Of a DNA stretch of 28,686 nt, positions 15,625 through 22,110 are shown one piece after another. The DNA is taken from contig JAHELH010000003.1 of assembly GCA_024644285.1 (NCBI GenBank), positions 1 to 28,686 of the forward strand, written 5' to 3'. Source of the stretch: Paracoccaceae bacterium. GTDB taxonomy: Bacteria > Pseudomonadota > Alphaproteobacteria > Rhodobacterales > Rhodobacteraceae. Made by a program: the position numbers and the translations under genes. The first letter of the stretch is position 1. The number at the start of each line of letters is the position of its first letter. Below the pieces are notes generated by a model that was given only the letters and a program-made list of their open reading frames with translations, had not been told where the DNA came from and made no database searches.

Positions 15625-17625
15625 TTATTCGAACTCCATGATCACGTCATCCACCGCCAGGCTGTCGCCCGGTCCGGCATTGATCTTGGCGACGACGGCC
15701 TTTTTCTCCGCCCGCAGGATGTTCTCCATCTTCATCGCCTCGACGGTGCACAGCGCCTGACCCTCCTGCACCGTGTCCCCGACCGCGACATCCACCTTCA
15801 CCACAAGTCCCGGCATCGGGCAGAGAAGCATCTTCGACGTATCGGCGCCCAATTTCTCGGGCATCAGCTGCGCCAGTTCATGCTGGCGCGGGGTGCGCAC
15901 GTGCACCGCCATGTCGGCGCCCCGCGTCCGGATGCGGAACCCGTTTGGGATCTTGTCGGTTTTCAGCACCAGCGGCTTGCCATCGACATCCAACACCGCG
16001 AGGGGCTGGCCCGGCGTCCAGTTGCTCTCGACGCGGTGGTGCCCTCCGCCGTCGAAATGGACGGTGGCGCCAGCCTTGTCGGCCTCGATCCGCAAGGGAT
16101 AGTCCTGGCCCTGCAGGCTGACCACCCAGTCAGTGCCGACGTGGCGTTCGTGATTGTCCATCCGGCCCGAGATCCGCGTGCGCCGTATCTCTGCGACGCG
16201 GTACATCGCGGCGGCGGCGGCGGCGATGCGGCGCAGGGTGTCGGGGTGCAGTTCGACCCCGTCGAACCCGTCGGGATATTCCTCGGCGATGAACGCCGTC
16301 GTGATGTCACCCGAGACGAATTTCGGGTGATCCATCACCGCCGACAGGAACGGCAGGTTGTGGCCGATCCCCTCGACCTCGAAACTGTCGAGCGCGACGC
16401 GCATATGCTCGATCGCCTCTTCCCGGGTCGGCCCCCAGGTGCAGAGCTTGGCAATCATCGGATCGTAATACATCGAGATCTCGCCGCCTTCGTAGACGCC
16501 GGTATCGTTGCGCACGACATGGTCGTCGGTGGCGATCTCTTCCGGCGGGCGATAGCGCGTCAGACGCCCGATCGACGGCAGGAACCCGCGATAGGGATCC
16601 TCGGCATAAAGCCGGTTCTCGATGGCCCAGCCGTGGATGCCTATATCCGATTGCTTGAGCTTCAGCTTTTCGCCGTTGGCGACGCGGATCATCTGCTCGA
16701 CCAGATCTACCCCGGTGATCAGTTCGGTCACCGGGTGCTCGACCTGTAAACGCGTGTTCATTTCCAGGAAGAAGAAATTGCGTTCGCCGTCGACGATGAA
16801 TTCGACGGTACCGGCGCTGGCATAATCCACCGCATGGGCAAGGGCAACGGCCTGCTCGCCCATCGCCTTGCGTGTGGCGTCGTCCAGAAACGGTGACGGC
16901 GCCTCTTCGACCACCTTCTGATTGCGGCGTTGGATCGAGCATTCGCGTTCGTTCAGATAGAGCCCGTTGCCGTGGCTGTCGCACAGCACCTGGATCTCGA
17001 TATGCCGCGGCTGGGTGACGAACTTCTCGATGAAGATGCGGTCGTCGCCGAAGGAACTGGCCGCCTCGTTCTTCGACGATTGAAAGCCCTCGCGCGCCTC
17101 GGCGTCGTTCCAGGCGATGCGCATCCCCTTGCCGCCGCCGCCTGCGCTGGCCTTGATCATCACCGGATAGCCGATCTGGTTGCTGATCTTCACCGCTTCG
17201 TCGGCATCCTCGATCAGGCCCATATAGCCCGGCACCGTGTTGACCTCTGCTTCTTGAGCGATCTTCTTCGAAGTGATCTTGTCGCCCATCGCCTCGATGG
17301 CGCCCACCGGCGGGCCGATAAAGGCCACGCCCTCGGCCTCCAGCGCCTTGGCGAATTTCGGGTTCTCCGACAGAAAGCCATAGCCGGGATGCACCGCCTG
17401 CGCCCCGGTGTCGCGGACCGCCTGCATCACCTTGTCGATGACGATATAGGACTGGTTCGCGGGCGGCGGGCCGATATGCACCGCCTCGTCTGCCATCTTC
17501 ACATGCAGCGCCTGCCTGTCGGCGTCGGAATAAACCGCGACCGTCTTGATACCCATCTTTCGCGCGGTCTTGATCACGCGGCAGGCGATTTCTCCCCGGT
17601 TCGCGATCAGGATCTTTTCAAACAT
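15625..17625 (-). CDS. pccA: Propionyl-CoA carboxylase, biotin-carrying alpha subunit
   Basis: A 666-residue subunit that carboxylates biotin with ATP and bicarbonate and presents it to PccB, together making methylmalonyl-CoA. Order of domains: biotin carboxylase (about 1-445; MFEKILIANRGEIACRVIKT, ATP-grasp glycine loop SAGGGGKGMR, substrate loop QRRNQKVVEEAPSP, and FLEMNTRLQVEHPVTE), a linker or BT domain typical of propionyl-CoA carboxylase (about 450-590), and a C-terminal biotinyl domain with EAMKMEN (biotin Lys632). ATG 17625 has AAGGGA upstream at good spacing. It is separated from pccB by about 2.8 kb of small genes and preceded by a terminator-like hairpin at 17680-17709, so it may also have its own promoter. 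Confidence 0.97.
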   Translation of the reverse strand: MFEKILIANRGEIACRVIKTARKMGIKTVAVYSDADRQALHVKMADEAVHIGPPPANQSYIVIDKVMQAVRDTGAQAVHPGYGFLSENPKFAKALEAEGVAFIGPPVGAIEAMGDKITSKKIAQEAEVNTVPGYMGLIEDADEAVKISNQIGYPVMIKASAGGGGKGMRIAWNDAEAREGFQSSKNEAASSFGDDRIFIEKFVTQPRHIEIQVLCDSHGNGLYLNERECSIQRRNQKVVEEAPSPFLDDATRKAMGEQAVALAHAVDYASAGTVEFIVDGERNFFFLEMNTRLQVEHPVTELITGVDLVEQMIRVANGEKLKLKQSDIGIHGWAIENRLYAEDPYRGFLPSIGRLTRYRPPEEIATDDHVVRNDTGVYEGGEISMYYDPMIAKLCTWGPTREEAIEHMRVALDSFEVEGIGHNLPFLSAVMDHPKFVSGDITTAFIAEEYPDGFDGVELHPDTLRRIAAAAAAMYRVAEIRRTRISGRMDNHERHVGTDWVVSLQGQDYPLRIEADKAGATVHFDGGGHHRVESNWTPGQPLAVLDVDGKPLVLKTDKIPNGFRIRTRGADMAVHVRTPRQHELAQLMPEKLGADTSKMLLCPMPGLVVKVDVAVGDTVQEGQALCTVEAMKMENILRAEKKAVVAKINAGPGDSLAVDDVIMEFE

Positions 17626-17679
17626 GCTTCGTCCCTTCTCTAGACGCTTCTCCCGGATCTCGGGCGGACAACGCCGAAA

Positions 17680-17709
17680 AGCCGCCCGGACATGCTCGTC
17701 CGGACGGCT
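17680..17709 (-). terminator. Probable rho-independent terminator between lipoprotein gene and pccA
   Basis: Arms 17680-17691 and 17698-17709 form a 12-bp stem around a 6-base loop. On the plus strand one pair is an A/C mismatch; on the minus strand it becomes a G-U wobble, so the hairpin is complete only in the minus-strand transcript. There it is followed by UUUU (complement of 17676-17679) and then CGGC. It lies 45 bases after the lipoprotein stop and 55 bases before the pccA start. This suggests at least partial separation of pccA from the upstream genes. Confidence 0.72.
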
Positions 17710-17753
17710 GTCGTGATGTGGCCACCGAAGCCCGGCGGCGGTTCAGTTGTGGA

Positions 17754-17957
17754 TCAGCAGCGCTCTGGGTAGGTCTGGCAATAGGCAACGGTGCCGATCG
17801 CCCCGATTGCTGCGCCGGTGGCAAGGTCGGCGTCGAGAACGGCGGCGCCGGCAATGCCGCCCCCCGCGCCGAAAAGCGCCTGCTGCAGCGGCGTCTCGCC
17901 GCAGCCAGCCAGCAACAATGCGGCAATGCCCATCGCGGGCAACCAGGATTTGCGCAT
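17754..17957 (-). CDS. Small glycine-rich lipoprotein
   Basis: A 67-residue predicted lipoprotein: MRKSWLPAMGIAALLLAGCG with lipobox LLAGC (Cys19), then ETPLQQALFGAGGGIAGAAV followed by LDADLATGAAIGAIGTVAY, a Gly/Ala-rich hydrophobic stretch like a glycine-zipper, and CQTYPERC at the end (two further cysteines). It should be anchored in the envelope by lipidation. ATG 17957 is supported by AAGGA eight bases upstream; the frame extends to 18059 but without a comparable ribosome site. No family named with confidence. It is followed by a terminator hairpin before pccA. Confidence 0.78.
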   Translation of the reverse strand: MRKSWLPAMGIAALLLAGCGETPLQQALFGAGGGIAGAAVLDADLATGAAIGAIGTVAYCQTYPERC

Positions 17958-18279
17958 TTTACGTGTCCTTTTTCTGCTCTTTTCTCGCACTCTACCGCAA
18001 AGTCGACGATCAAGGCAAAGAAATCCCGATAAACCCCAGCATTGCCCGCAACTTGCCACGCGGGCTTGAAGCGGGACGAAAGGGGTGGTCTGACCCCGAA
18101 GGGGCCAGACCGTAGAGAAGGGGAAGGGTAACGGTTAGAACGCTTGCCTGTGGGTCTTCTGCCCGGAACACGCGTTCTGACAGCGACTGTGCGTCGGATT
18201 CGCGCAGAGCGATAGTCCGTTTCGACACCCGAATCTCGATGCGCCGAAACTTGCCGAGAAGACGCGGTGATGTGCGAAA
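17958..18279. other. Gene-free interval of about 320 bases with one stem-loop
   Basis: Between the small lipoprotein and the 119-residue unknown gene. The part next to the lipoprotein start is comparatively A/T-rich and may hold its promoter. A stem-loop lies at 18087-18111 (listed separately). A 72-codon open frame crosses the interval on the minus strand, but it runs through the hairpin and has no ribosome site, so I do not call it. Confidence 0.6.
18087..18111 (-). terminator. Stem-loop, terminator-like, downstream of the 119-residue gene
   Basis: Arms 18087-18097 and 18101-18111 (GGTCTGACCCC against GGGGCCAGACC) with a 3-base loop. The single A/C mismatch on the plus strand becomes a G-U wobble on the minus strand, giving an 11-bp stem in minus-strand RNA. 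No U run follows directly (ACCCCUUU), so it is an imperfect intrinsic terminator or an RNA-stabilising hairpin. Confidence 0.5.
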
Positions 18280-18639
18280 TCATGCCGACCGCCCCCTCTC
18301 GAACACCTCCGGAAAGCTTGCTCGCGCAATTTCGGCATTGACACGCAAGAGCGCATCGTAGCTGGCGGCGTCAAACGGGTCCTCGGCGGGCAGAACCTCG
18401 CGCCCGAACAGCCAGGACAACCGGCCGGCGTCGAGGTTTCCGCGCGCGAAGGGCGCGTCGCCGAAATGCTCCCACAGGGCTGCCAGAAACGCCGCGTCGG
18501 CGGCGCGGTCCGCCGGACGTCTGTCGGCATAGCGCTCGCGCCGGGTCAGCGGCGTGATCCCGCGCGGATTGGCGCGACGAATGGTGAACTGCAGATCGGT
18601 TCCGGGAAGCCGGCCGGGAAAGCCGCGGTGCTTCAGCAT
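18280..18639 (-). CDS. Hypothetical 119-residue protein in the pcc locus
   Basis: A 119-residue soluble protein beginning MLKHRGFPGRLPGTDLQFTI, with a very Arg- and Asp-rich middle (LTRRERYADRRPADRAADAA) and an alpha-helical C-terminal half (FLAALWEHFGDAPFARGNLD and SYDALLRVNAEIARASFPEV). No signal peptide or membrane helix. I do not recognise a family. ATG 18639 has an excellent ribosome site, GGAGGT seven bases upstream, and codon use is GC-rich like its neighbours, so it is probably expressed. It lies between two lipoprotein genes, all on the strand of pccB and pccA. A role linked to propionyl-CoA carboxylase is possible only by position. Confidence 0.7.
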   Translation of the reverse strand: MLKHRGFPGRLPGTDLQFTIRRANPRGITPLTRRERYADRRPADRAADAAFLAALWEHFGDAPFARGNLDAGRLSWLFGREVLPAEDPFDAASYDALLRVNAEIARASFPEVFERGRSA

Positions 18640-18671
18640 GGCCGCACCTCCCGGTCGGGTGCGGCGTGTTT

Positions 18672-18697
18672 CGGGACAGGCGCGAACGCCTGCCCCG
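18672..18697 (-). terminator. UUCG-loop hairpin after the PE-rich lipoprotein gene
   Basis: Arms 18672-18682 and 18687-18697. In minus-strand RNA this is an 11-bp stem with a UUCG tetraloop; one plus-strand A/C mismatch is a G-U pair on the minus strand. It begins about nine bases after the lipoprotein stop. No U tract follows, so it may stabilise or attenuate the message rather than act as a simple terminator. Confidence 0.5.
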
Positions 18698-18705
18698 GGG
18701 TCGTC

Positions 18706-18846
18706 TTACTTGTATTTGCCGGTATAGACCGGCTCGACCGAAATCGGCTCGGGCTCGATATAGACCGGCTCGGGCTCGGGCCTGCTGCAGGCCGCAACGA
18801 AGCCGACGAGGCCGACGGCGAGAAGAAGGGTGATGCTCTTCGACAT
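18706..18846 (-). CDS. Very small Pro/Glu-rich lipoprotein
   Basis: A 46-residue predicted lipoprotein: MSKSITLLLAVGLVGFVAAC ending in lipobox VAAC (Cys20), then SRPEPEPVYIEPEPISVEP and VYTGKYK. After lipidation only about 27 residues remain, dominated by Pro-Glu repeats; such stretches are extended and could reach through the periplasm. ATG 18846 is preceded by AGGAG six bases away. The DNA repeats itself: TATAGACCGGCTCG occurs at 18723-18736 and 18759-18772 (36-base period). Small lipoproteins of this size are common as hypothetical proteins in Rhodobacterales. Function unknown. Confidence 0.72.
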   Translation of the reverse strand: MSKSITLLLAVGLVGFVAACSRPEPEPVYIEPEPISVEPVYTGKYK

Positions 18847-19060
18847 CTGGATCTCCTGTCATAAAGTTGAAGACCATCCGCCATGTGATCGGCGCCCGGC
18901 CTTCGAAGCGAGGTACAGGTCACTGTCCGGTAACCTTTGGTCACATTACAGCGCTGTTTCCAGAAAAGATATCTTATTGCGTGGCGACAGGCGGTATGTG
19001 GCCGGGAAGCACCAATCGGTGTGCTAGGTGAACAACGCCGCCCAAGATATTGTATGGGCA

Positions 19061-19450
19061 TCAGAAACCTTCCCAGATGCAGATATCGTCCTCGATCCGA
19101 TAAGCTTCGAAGAACTGAGTGGCCTCGGGCGTCGGCGTGCCGAATTCGACCGGGCGGTCCGACAGGGAGATGATGATCTGCGACGGCCTCGGCCCATCCA
19201 CCGGGACGCGCGGCAGGGCGAAGGTGTCACAGAGAAAGTCCATGTCCTGCGCCGCGGCCTCGACCCCGACCGATCCGGTGTCGCGCGCGATCTGCGGAGC
19301 GATGAATCGGAAGCGGTAGGTCAGGCCGGCCACCCCGGGGCGATTCTGGATCGTGTCGTGGTAGATGATCTCTTGCCCCGACGGTACCGGCACCGTCTCG
19401 GCCTGGGCAAGCGAGGCGACCAATACGACACCGGCAGTCCAGAAATTCAT
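19061..19450 (-). CDS. Exported DUF6497-like protein
   Basis: A 129-residue protein with a signal peptide (MNFWTAGVVLVASLAQAET) followed by a compact domain: VPSGQEIIYHDTIQNRPGVA, LTYRFRFIAPQIARD, AAAQDMDFLCDTFALPRV, then SQIIISLSDRPVEFG and IEDDICIWEGF at the end. Two cysteines could form a disulfide in the periplasm. It resembles the DUF6497 proteins annotated in Rhodobacterales (my recollection of the family; function unassigned). The start overlaps the stop of the methyltransferase-like gene as ATGA, so the two are co-translated. Downstream, about 210 bases separate it from the PE-rich lipoprotein. Confidence 0.75.
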   Translation of the reverse strand: MNFWTAGVVLVASLAQAETVPVPSGQEIIYHDTIQNRPGVAGLTYRFRFIAPQIARDTGSVGVEAAAQDMDFLCDTFALPRVPVDGPRPSQIIISLSDRPVEFGTPTPEATQFFEAYRIEDDICIWEGF

Positions 19451-20193
19451 TGCTTCGGTTCCTTTCGAAGGATCACGCGTTTCCGGTCGCGGCGGGACTC
19501 GAGAATCTCGATCGACCCCAGCGAGGACAGCGTCTTTCTGCTGGGCCCGAACTGACCGGCGCGCAGATCGAGGATCACCGCGCCCCTCGGCTGCACGCCG
19601 AAGTGGAAAAACGGCATGTACATGTCGACGGGATAGTGAAATCCGCAACTCAGCAGGCTGACGGCCAGATCGCATGGCCGCGCTTCCGGCAGGTCCTCGT
19701 TCTGTGGATTCCAGGTGGATATCCGGGCGCGTTCGACGCCGTTGGCGACGAGAAACTCGGTCGCCTTGCCGAGGCTGGCATAGGCCGCCGCCTCGCGTCT
19801 GTAGCCGAAATGCCGGTGCTCGTTCTCCTCGATATCGACCAGCAGCAGGTCGGCACCGAAGGCGGCGTGCGCGAACAGGTCGAAAAACGCGTAGCCGCAC
19901 CCGATATCGGCGACCTTCTTCGGGGCAAGCGGGGTGATACAGGGCTCCAGGCGCAGGAACTCGTCGCGGACCGCGGCGACGGCACGTTCGGCCAGGTGCA
20001 GCGACTTGTCGGCAATGACCGCGTCCAGCGGCCCGGGATCGCCCTGCTCCCACGCCTTGATGACCTGCCCGGAATTGCGCACGTCATGCAGGATCTCGGA
20101 TCGCTGCAGCACGATGTTGCGCAGGTCCTGCAGGCCGAACATCGAGTAGTCCAACTCGCGTGGGTCCAGGGTCAACGCGCTTGCATCCCGCAT
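19447..20193 (-). CDS. SAM-dependent methyltransferase-like protein in the pcc locus
   Basis: A 248-residue cytoplasmic protein with a Rossmann methyltransferase core: motif I KKVADIGCGYAFFDLF (DIGCG at residues 96-100), an acidic end of strand 2 in LLLVDIEENEHRHFGY (Asp120, likely ribose binding), and the strand 4/motif IV-like CDLAVSLLSCGFHYPVDMY. The N-terminal 90 residues are helical and carry LDYSMFGLQDLRNIVLQRSE and a long helix around LAERAVAAVRDEFLRLE. It looks like a small-molecule or glycan methyltransferase, but no named subfamily is recognised. ATG 20193 has GGAGG 11 bases upstream. It overlaps the DUF6497-like gene by four bases. It lies directly downstream of pccB, after a 263-base interval. 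Confidence 0.72.
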   Translation of the reverse strand: MRDASALTLDPRELDYSMFGLQDLRNIVLQRSEILHDVRNSGQVIKAWEQGDPGPLDAVIADKSLHLAERAVAAVRDEFLRLEPCITPLAPKKVADIGCGYAFFDLFAHAAFGADLLLVDIEENEHRHFGYRREAAAYASLGKATEFLVANGVERARISTWNPQNEDLPEARPCDLAVSLLSCGFHYPVDMYMPFFHFGVQPRGAVILDLRAGQFGPSRKTLSSLGSIEILESRRDRKRVILRKEPKQ

Positions 20194-20196
20194 CGC

Positions 20197-20445
20197 TCAG
20201 CCGGCCTCCGGCCCGCGGTCCATGCAGCAATTCCGGACCAGGCAGCAGCATTGTCCGAAATGTGAATCGTAGAGGCGAAGACCGGCCAGTATCCGCACCG
20301 ATTCTGCAATTGCTTGTTCGATCCGTACAACCACGCCCTCGGACGCAGGCGTATGTGGCGCATCTGTCCCGGACGCACGGCTCGATAGAGCGACCGCGCG
20401 CGACGCCGCTGGGATGATGGGAATGTCATGCAATGTGCGCACCCT
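20197..20445 (-). CDS. Possible small Cys-rich protein (uncertain ORF)
   Basis: An open frame of about 82 residues from GTG 20445 to TGA 20199-20197, ending three bases before the methyltransferase-like start. The tail carries five cysteines in a short space (FGQCCCLVRNCCMDRGPEAG), which could bind metal. Against it: no clear ribosome site at any start, and third-position GC is lower than in surrounding genes. An upstream extension would overlap pccB. I list it as a candidate only. Confidence 0.25.
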   Translation of the reverse strand, partial: RVRTLHDIPIIPAASRAVALSSRASGTDAPHTPASEGVVVRIEQAIAESVRILAGLRLYDSHFGQCCCLVRNCCMDRGPEAG

Positions 20446-20456
20446 CGTCAAACGCC

Positions 20457-21989
20457 TTACAGCGGAATGTTGTCGTGCTTCTTCCACGGGTTCTGGAGCC
20501 GCTTCCCCCGCAGCGAGGCGAAGGCGCGATTCACCCGCTTGCGCGTGTTGCGCGGCATGACCACCTCGTCGACAAAGCCCTTCTCGGCCGCAACGAATGG
20601 ATTGGCAAAGCGGTCCTCGTAATCCTTGGTCCGTTCCGCGATCTTGTCGCCGTCGCCCAGTTCCGATCGGTAAAGGATCTCGACCGCCCCCTTCGCCCCC
20701 ATCACCGCGATCTCCGCCGTGGGCCAGGCATAGTTGAAATCGCCGCGCAGGTGCTTGGACGCCATGACGTCGTAGGCCCCGCCATAGGCCTTGCGGGTGA
20801 TCACCGTCACCTTGGGCACCGTTGCCTCGCCATAGGCGAAGAGCAGCTTGGCGCCGTGCTTGATGACGCCGCCATATTCCTGGGAGGTTCCCGGCAGGAA
20901 GCCGGGCACGTCGACAAAGGTCAGGATCGGGATCTCGAAGGCGTCGCAGAACCGCACGAAGCGTGCCGCCTTCCGGCTGGCGTCGATGTCCAGGCAGCCG
21001 GCCAGCACCATCGGTTGGTTCGCCACCACGCCCACGCTCTGTCCCTCCAGCCGGATGAATCCGGTAAGGATGTTCTTGGCGAAATTCTCCTGGATCTCGT
21101 AGAAATCCCCCTCGTCCGCGACCTTCCGGATCAATTCCTTCATGTCGTAAGGCGTGTTGGGATTGTCGGGGATCAGGGTGTCGAGGCTCGGCTCGACCCG
21201 GTCTGGCGCGTCAAAGAACGGGCGCACCGGCGGTTTCTCGCGGTTGTTCAGGGGCAGGAAATCCACCAGCCGCCGCACCTCGGTCAGCGCGTCGACGTCG
21301 TTCTCGAACGCCCCATCGGCGACCGAGGATTTGCGGGTATGGGTCGAGGCGCCGCCCAGTTCCTCGGCCGTCACCTGCTCGTTGGTGACCGTCTTCACCA
21401 CGTCGGGGCCGGTGACGAACATGTACGATGTGTCCTTCACCATGAAGATGAAGTCGGTCATCGCCGGGCTGTAGACCGCGCCACCCGCGCAGGGCCCCAT
21501 GATCACGCTGATCTGCGGCACGACGCCGCTTGCCATGATGTTGCGCTGGAACACCTCGGCATAGCCCGCCAGCGAGGCCACCCCTTCCTGGATGCGCGCG
21601 CCGCCGGAATCGTTCAGCCCGATCACCGGTGCGCCGTTCTGCACCGCCATGTCCATGATCTTGCAGATCTTCTGCGCATGGGTTTCGGACAGAGACCCGC
21701 CAAAGACGGTGAAATCCTGGCTGAACACGTAAACCATGCGCCCGTTGATCGTGCCCCAGCCGGTCACCACCCCGTCGCCCGAGGGCCGCTCTTCCTGCAT
21801 GCCGAAATCCGTGCAGCGATGGGCGACGAACATGTCGAACTCCTCGAAGCTGCCCTCGTCCAGCAGCAGTTCGATGCGCTCGCGCGCCGTCAGTTTGCCC
21901 TTGGCATGCTGCGCATCGATGCGCCGTTGGCCGCCACCCAACCGGGCGGTTTTGCGGCGATCTTCGAGTTCCTGAAGAATGTCCTTCAT
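20457..21989 (-). CDS. pccB: Propionyl-CoA carboxylase, carboxyltransferase beta subunit
   Basis: A 510-residue carboxyltransferase that moves CO2 from biotin on PccA to propionyl-CoA. Two crotonase-like halves are present: the N half with LLLDEGSFEEFDMFVAHRCT, DGVVTGWGTINGRMVYVFSQ, IGLNDSGGARIQEGV and MGPCAGGAVYSPAMTDF; the C half with FVDVPGFLPGTSQEYGGVIK, HGAKLLFAYGEATVPKVTV and TRKAYGGAYDVMASKHL. The oxyanion-hole Gly-Gly and Ala-Gly-Gly segments are intact. ATG 21989 has GGGAGG eight bases upstream. The gene heads the minus-strand locus, and its upstream region contains several TTTGCAAA-type sites, matching the known PccR control of pccB in Rhodobacter sphaeroides (established there, inferred here). 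Confidence 0.97.
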   Translation of the reverse strand: MKDILQELEDRRKTARLGGGQRRIDAQHAKGKLTARERIELLLDEGSFEEFDMFVAHRCTDFGMQEERPSGDGVVTGWGTINGRMVYVFSQDFTVFGGSLSETHAQKICKIMDMAVQNGAPVIGLNDSGGARIQEGVASLAGYAEVFQRNIMASGVVPQISVIMGPCAGGAVYSPAMTDFIFMVKDTSYMFVTGPDVVKTVTNEQVTAEELGGASTHTRKSSVADGAFENDVDALTEVRRLVDFLPLNNREKPPVRPFFDAPDRVEPSLDTLIPDNPNTPYDMKELIRKVADEGDFYEIQENFAKNILTGFIRLEGQSVGVVANQPMVLAGCLDIDASRKAARFVRFCDAFEIPILTFVDVPGFLPGTSQEYGGVIKHGAKLLFAYGEATVPKVTVITRKAYGGAYDVMASKHLRGDFNYAWPTAEIAVMGAKGAVEILYRSELGDGDKIAERTKDYEDRFANPFVAAEKGFVDEVVMPRNTRKRVNRAFASLRGKRLQNPWKKHDNIPL

Positions 21990-22009
21990 GACCTATGCCT
22001 CCCAGCGCA

Positions 22010-22020
22010 TTTGCGGCAAA
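22010..22020. promoter_or_regulatory. Palindromic TTTGC-G-GCAAA site near the pccB start
   Basis: An 11-base perfect inverted repeat with central G, 21 to 31 bases upstream of the pccB ATG. It resembles the TTTGCAAA half of ScfR-type operators with a 3-base expansion. Its position, just before the ribosome site, would suit a repressor overlapping the transcription start. Inference from sequence. Confidence 0.5.
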
Positions 22021-22061
22021 CTACGCTTTGACGGGGGCGCGATAAAGCAAAATCGGGGATA

Positions 22062-22110
22062 TTTGCAAATGCTTTCGGGATACGCTTGCGCAAATTGCAA
22101 AACTGCGAAA
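22062..22110. promoter_or_regulatory. ScfR/PccR-type operator in the pccB/racemase intergenic region
   Basis: TTTGCAAA lies at 22062-22069. After 26 bases comes TGCAAAACTGCGAAA at 22096-22110, preceded by TTGCGCAAA (22086-22094). Published work on R. sphaeroides PccR described TTTGCAAA-N4-TTTGCAAA motifs upstream of pccB; the first half matches exactly here, while the second half at that spacing is poor. The downstream 15-mer recurs with one difference upstream of pccR (24455-24469), which supports a shared regulator. The region controls divergent genes. Confidence 0.7.

Noticed and set aside
18010..18228. 72-codon minus-strand open frame in the gene-free interval
   Set aside because: It runs through the 18087-18111 hairpin, has no ribosome site and no recognisable domain.
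20433..22031. Long plus-strand open frame opposite pccB
   Set aside because: Antisense shadow caused by high GC content; the minus strand encodes a complete carboxyltransferase.
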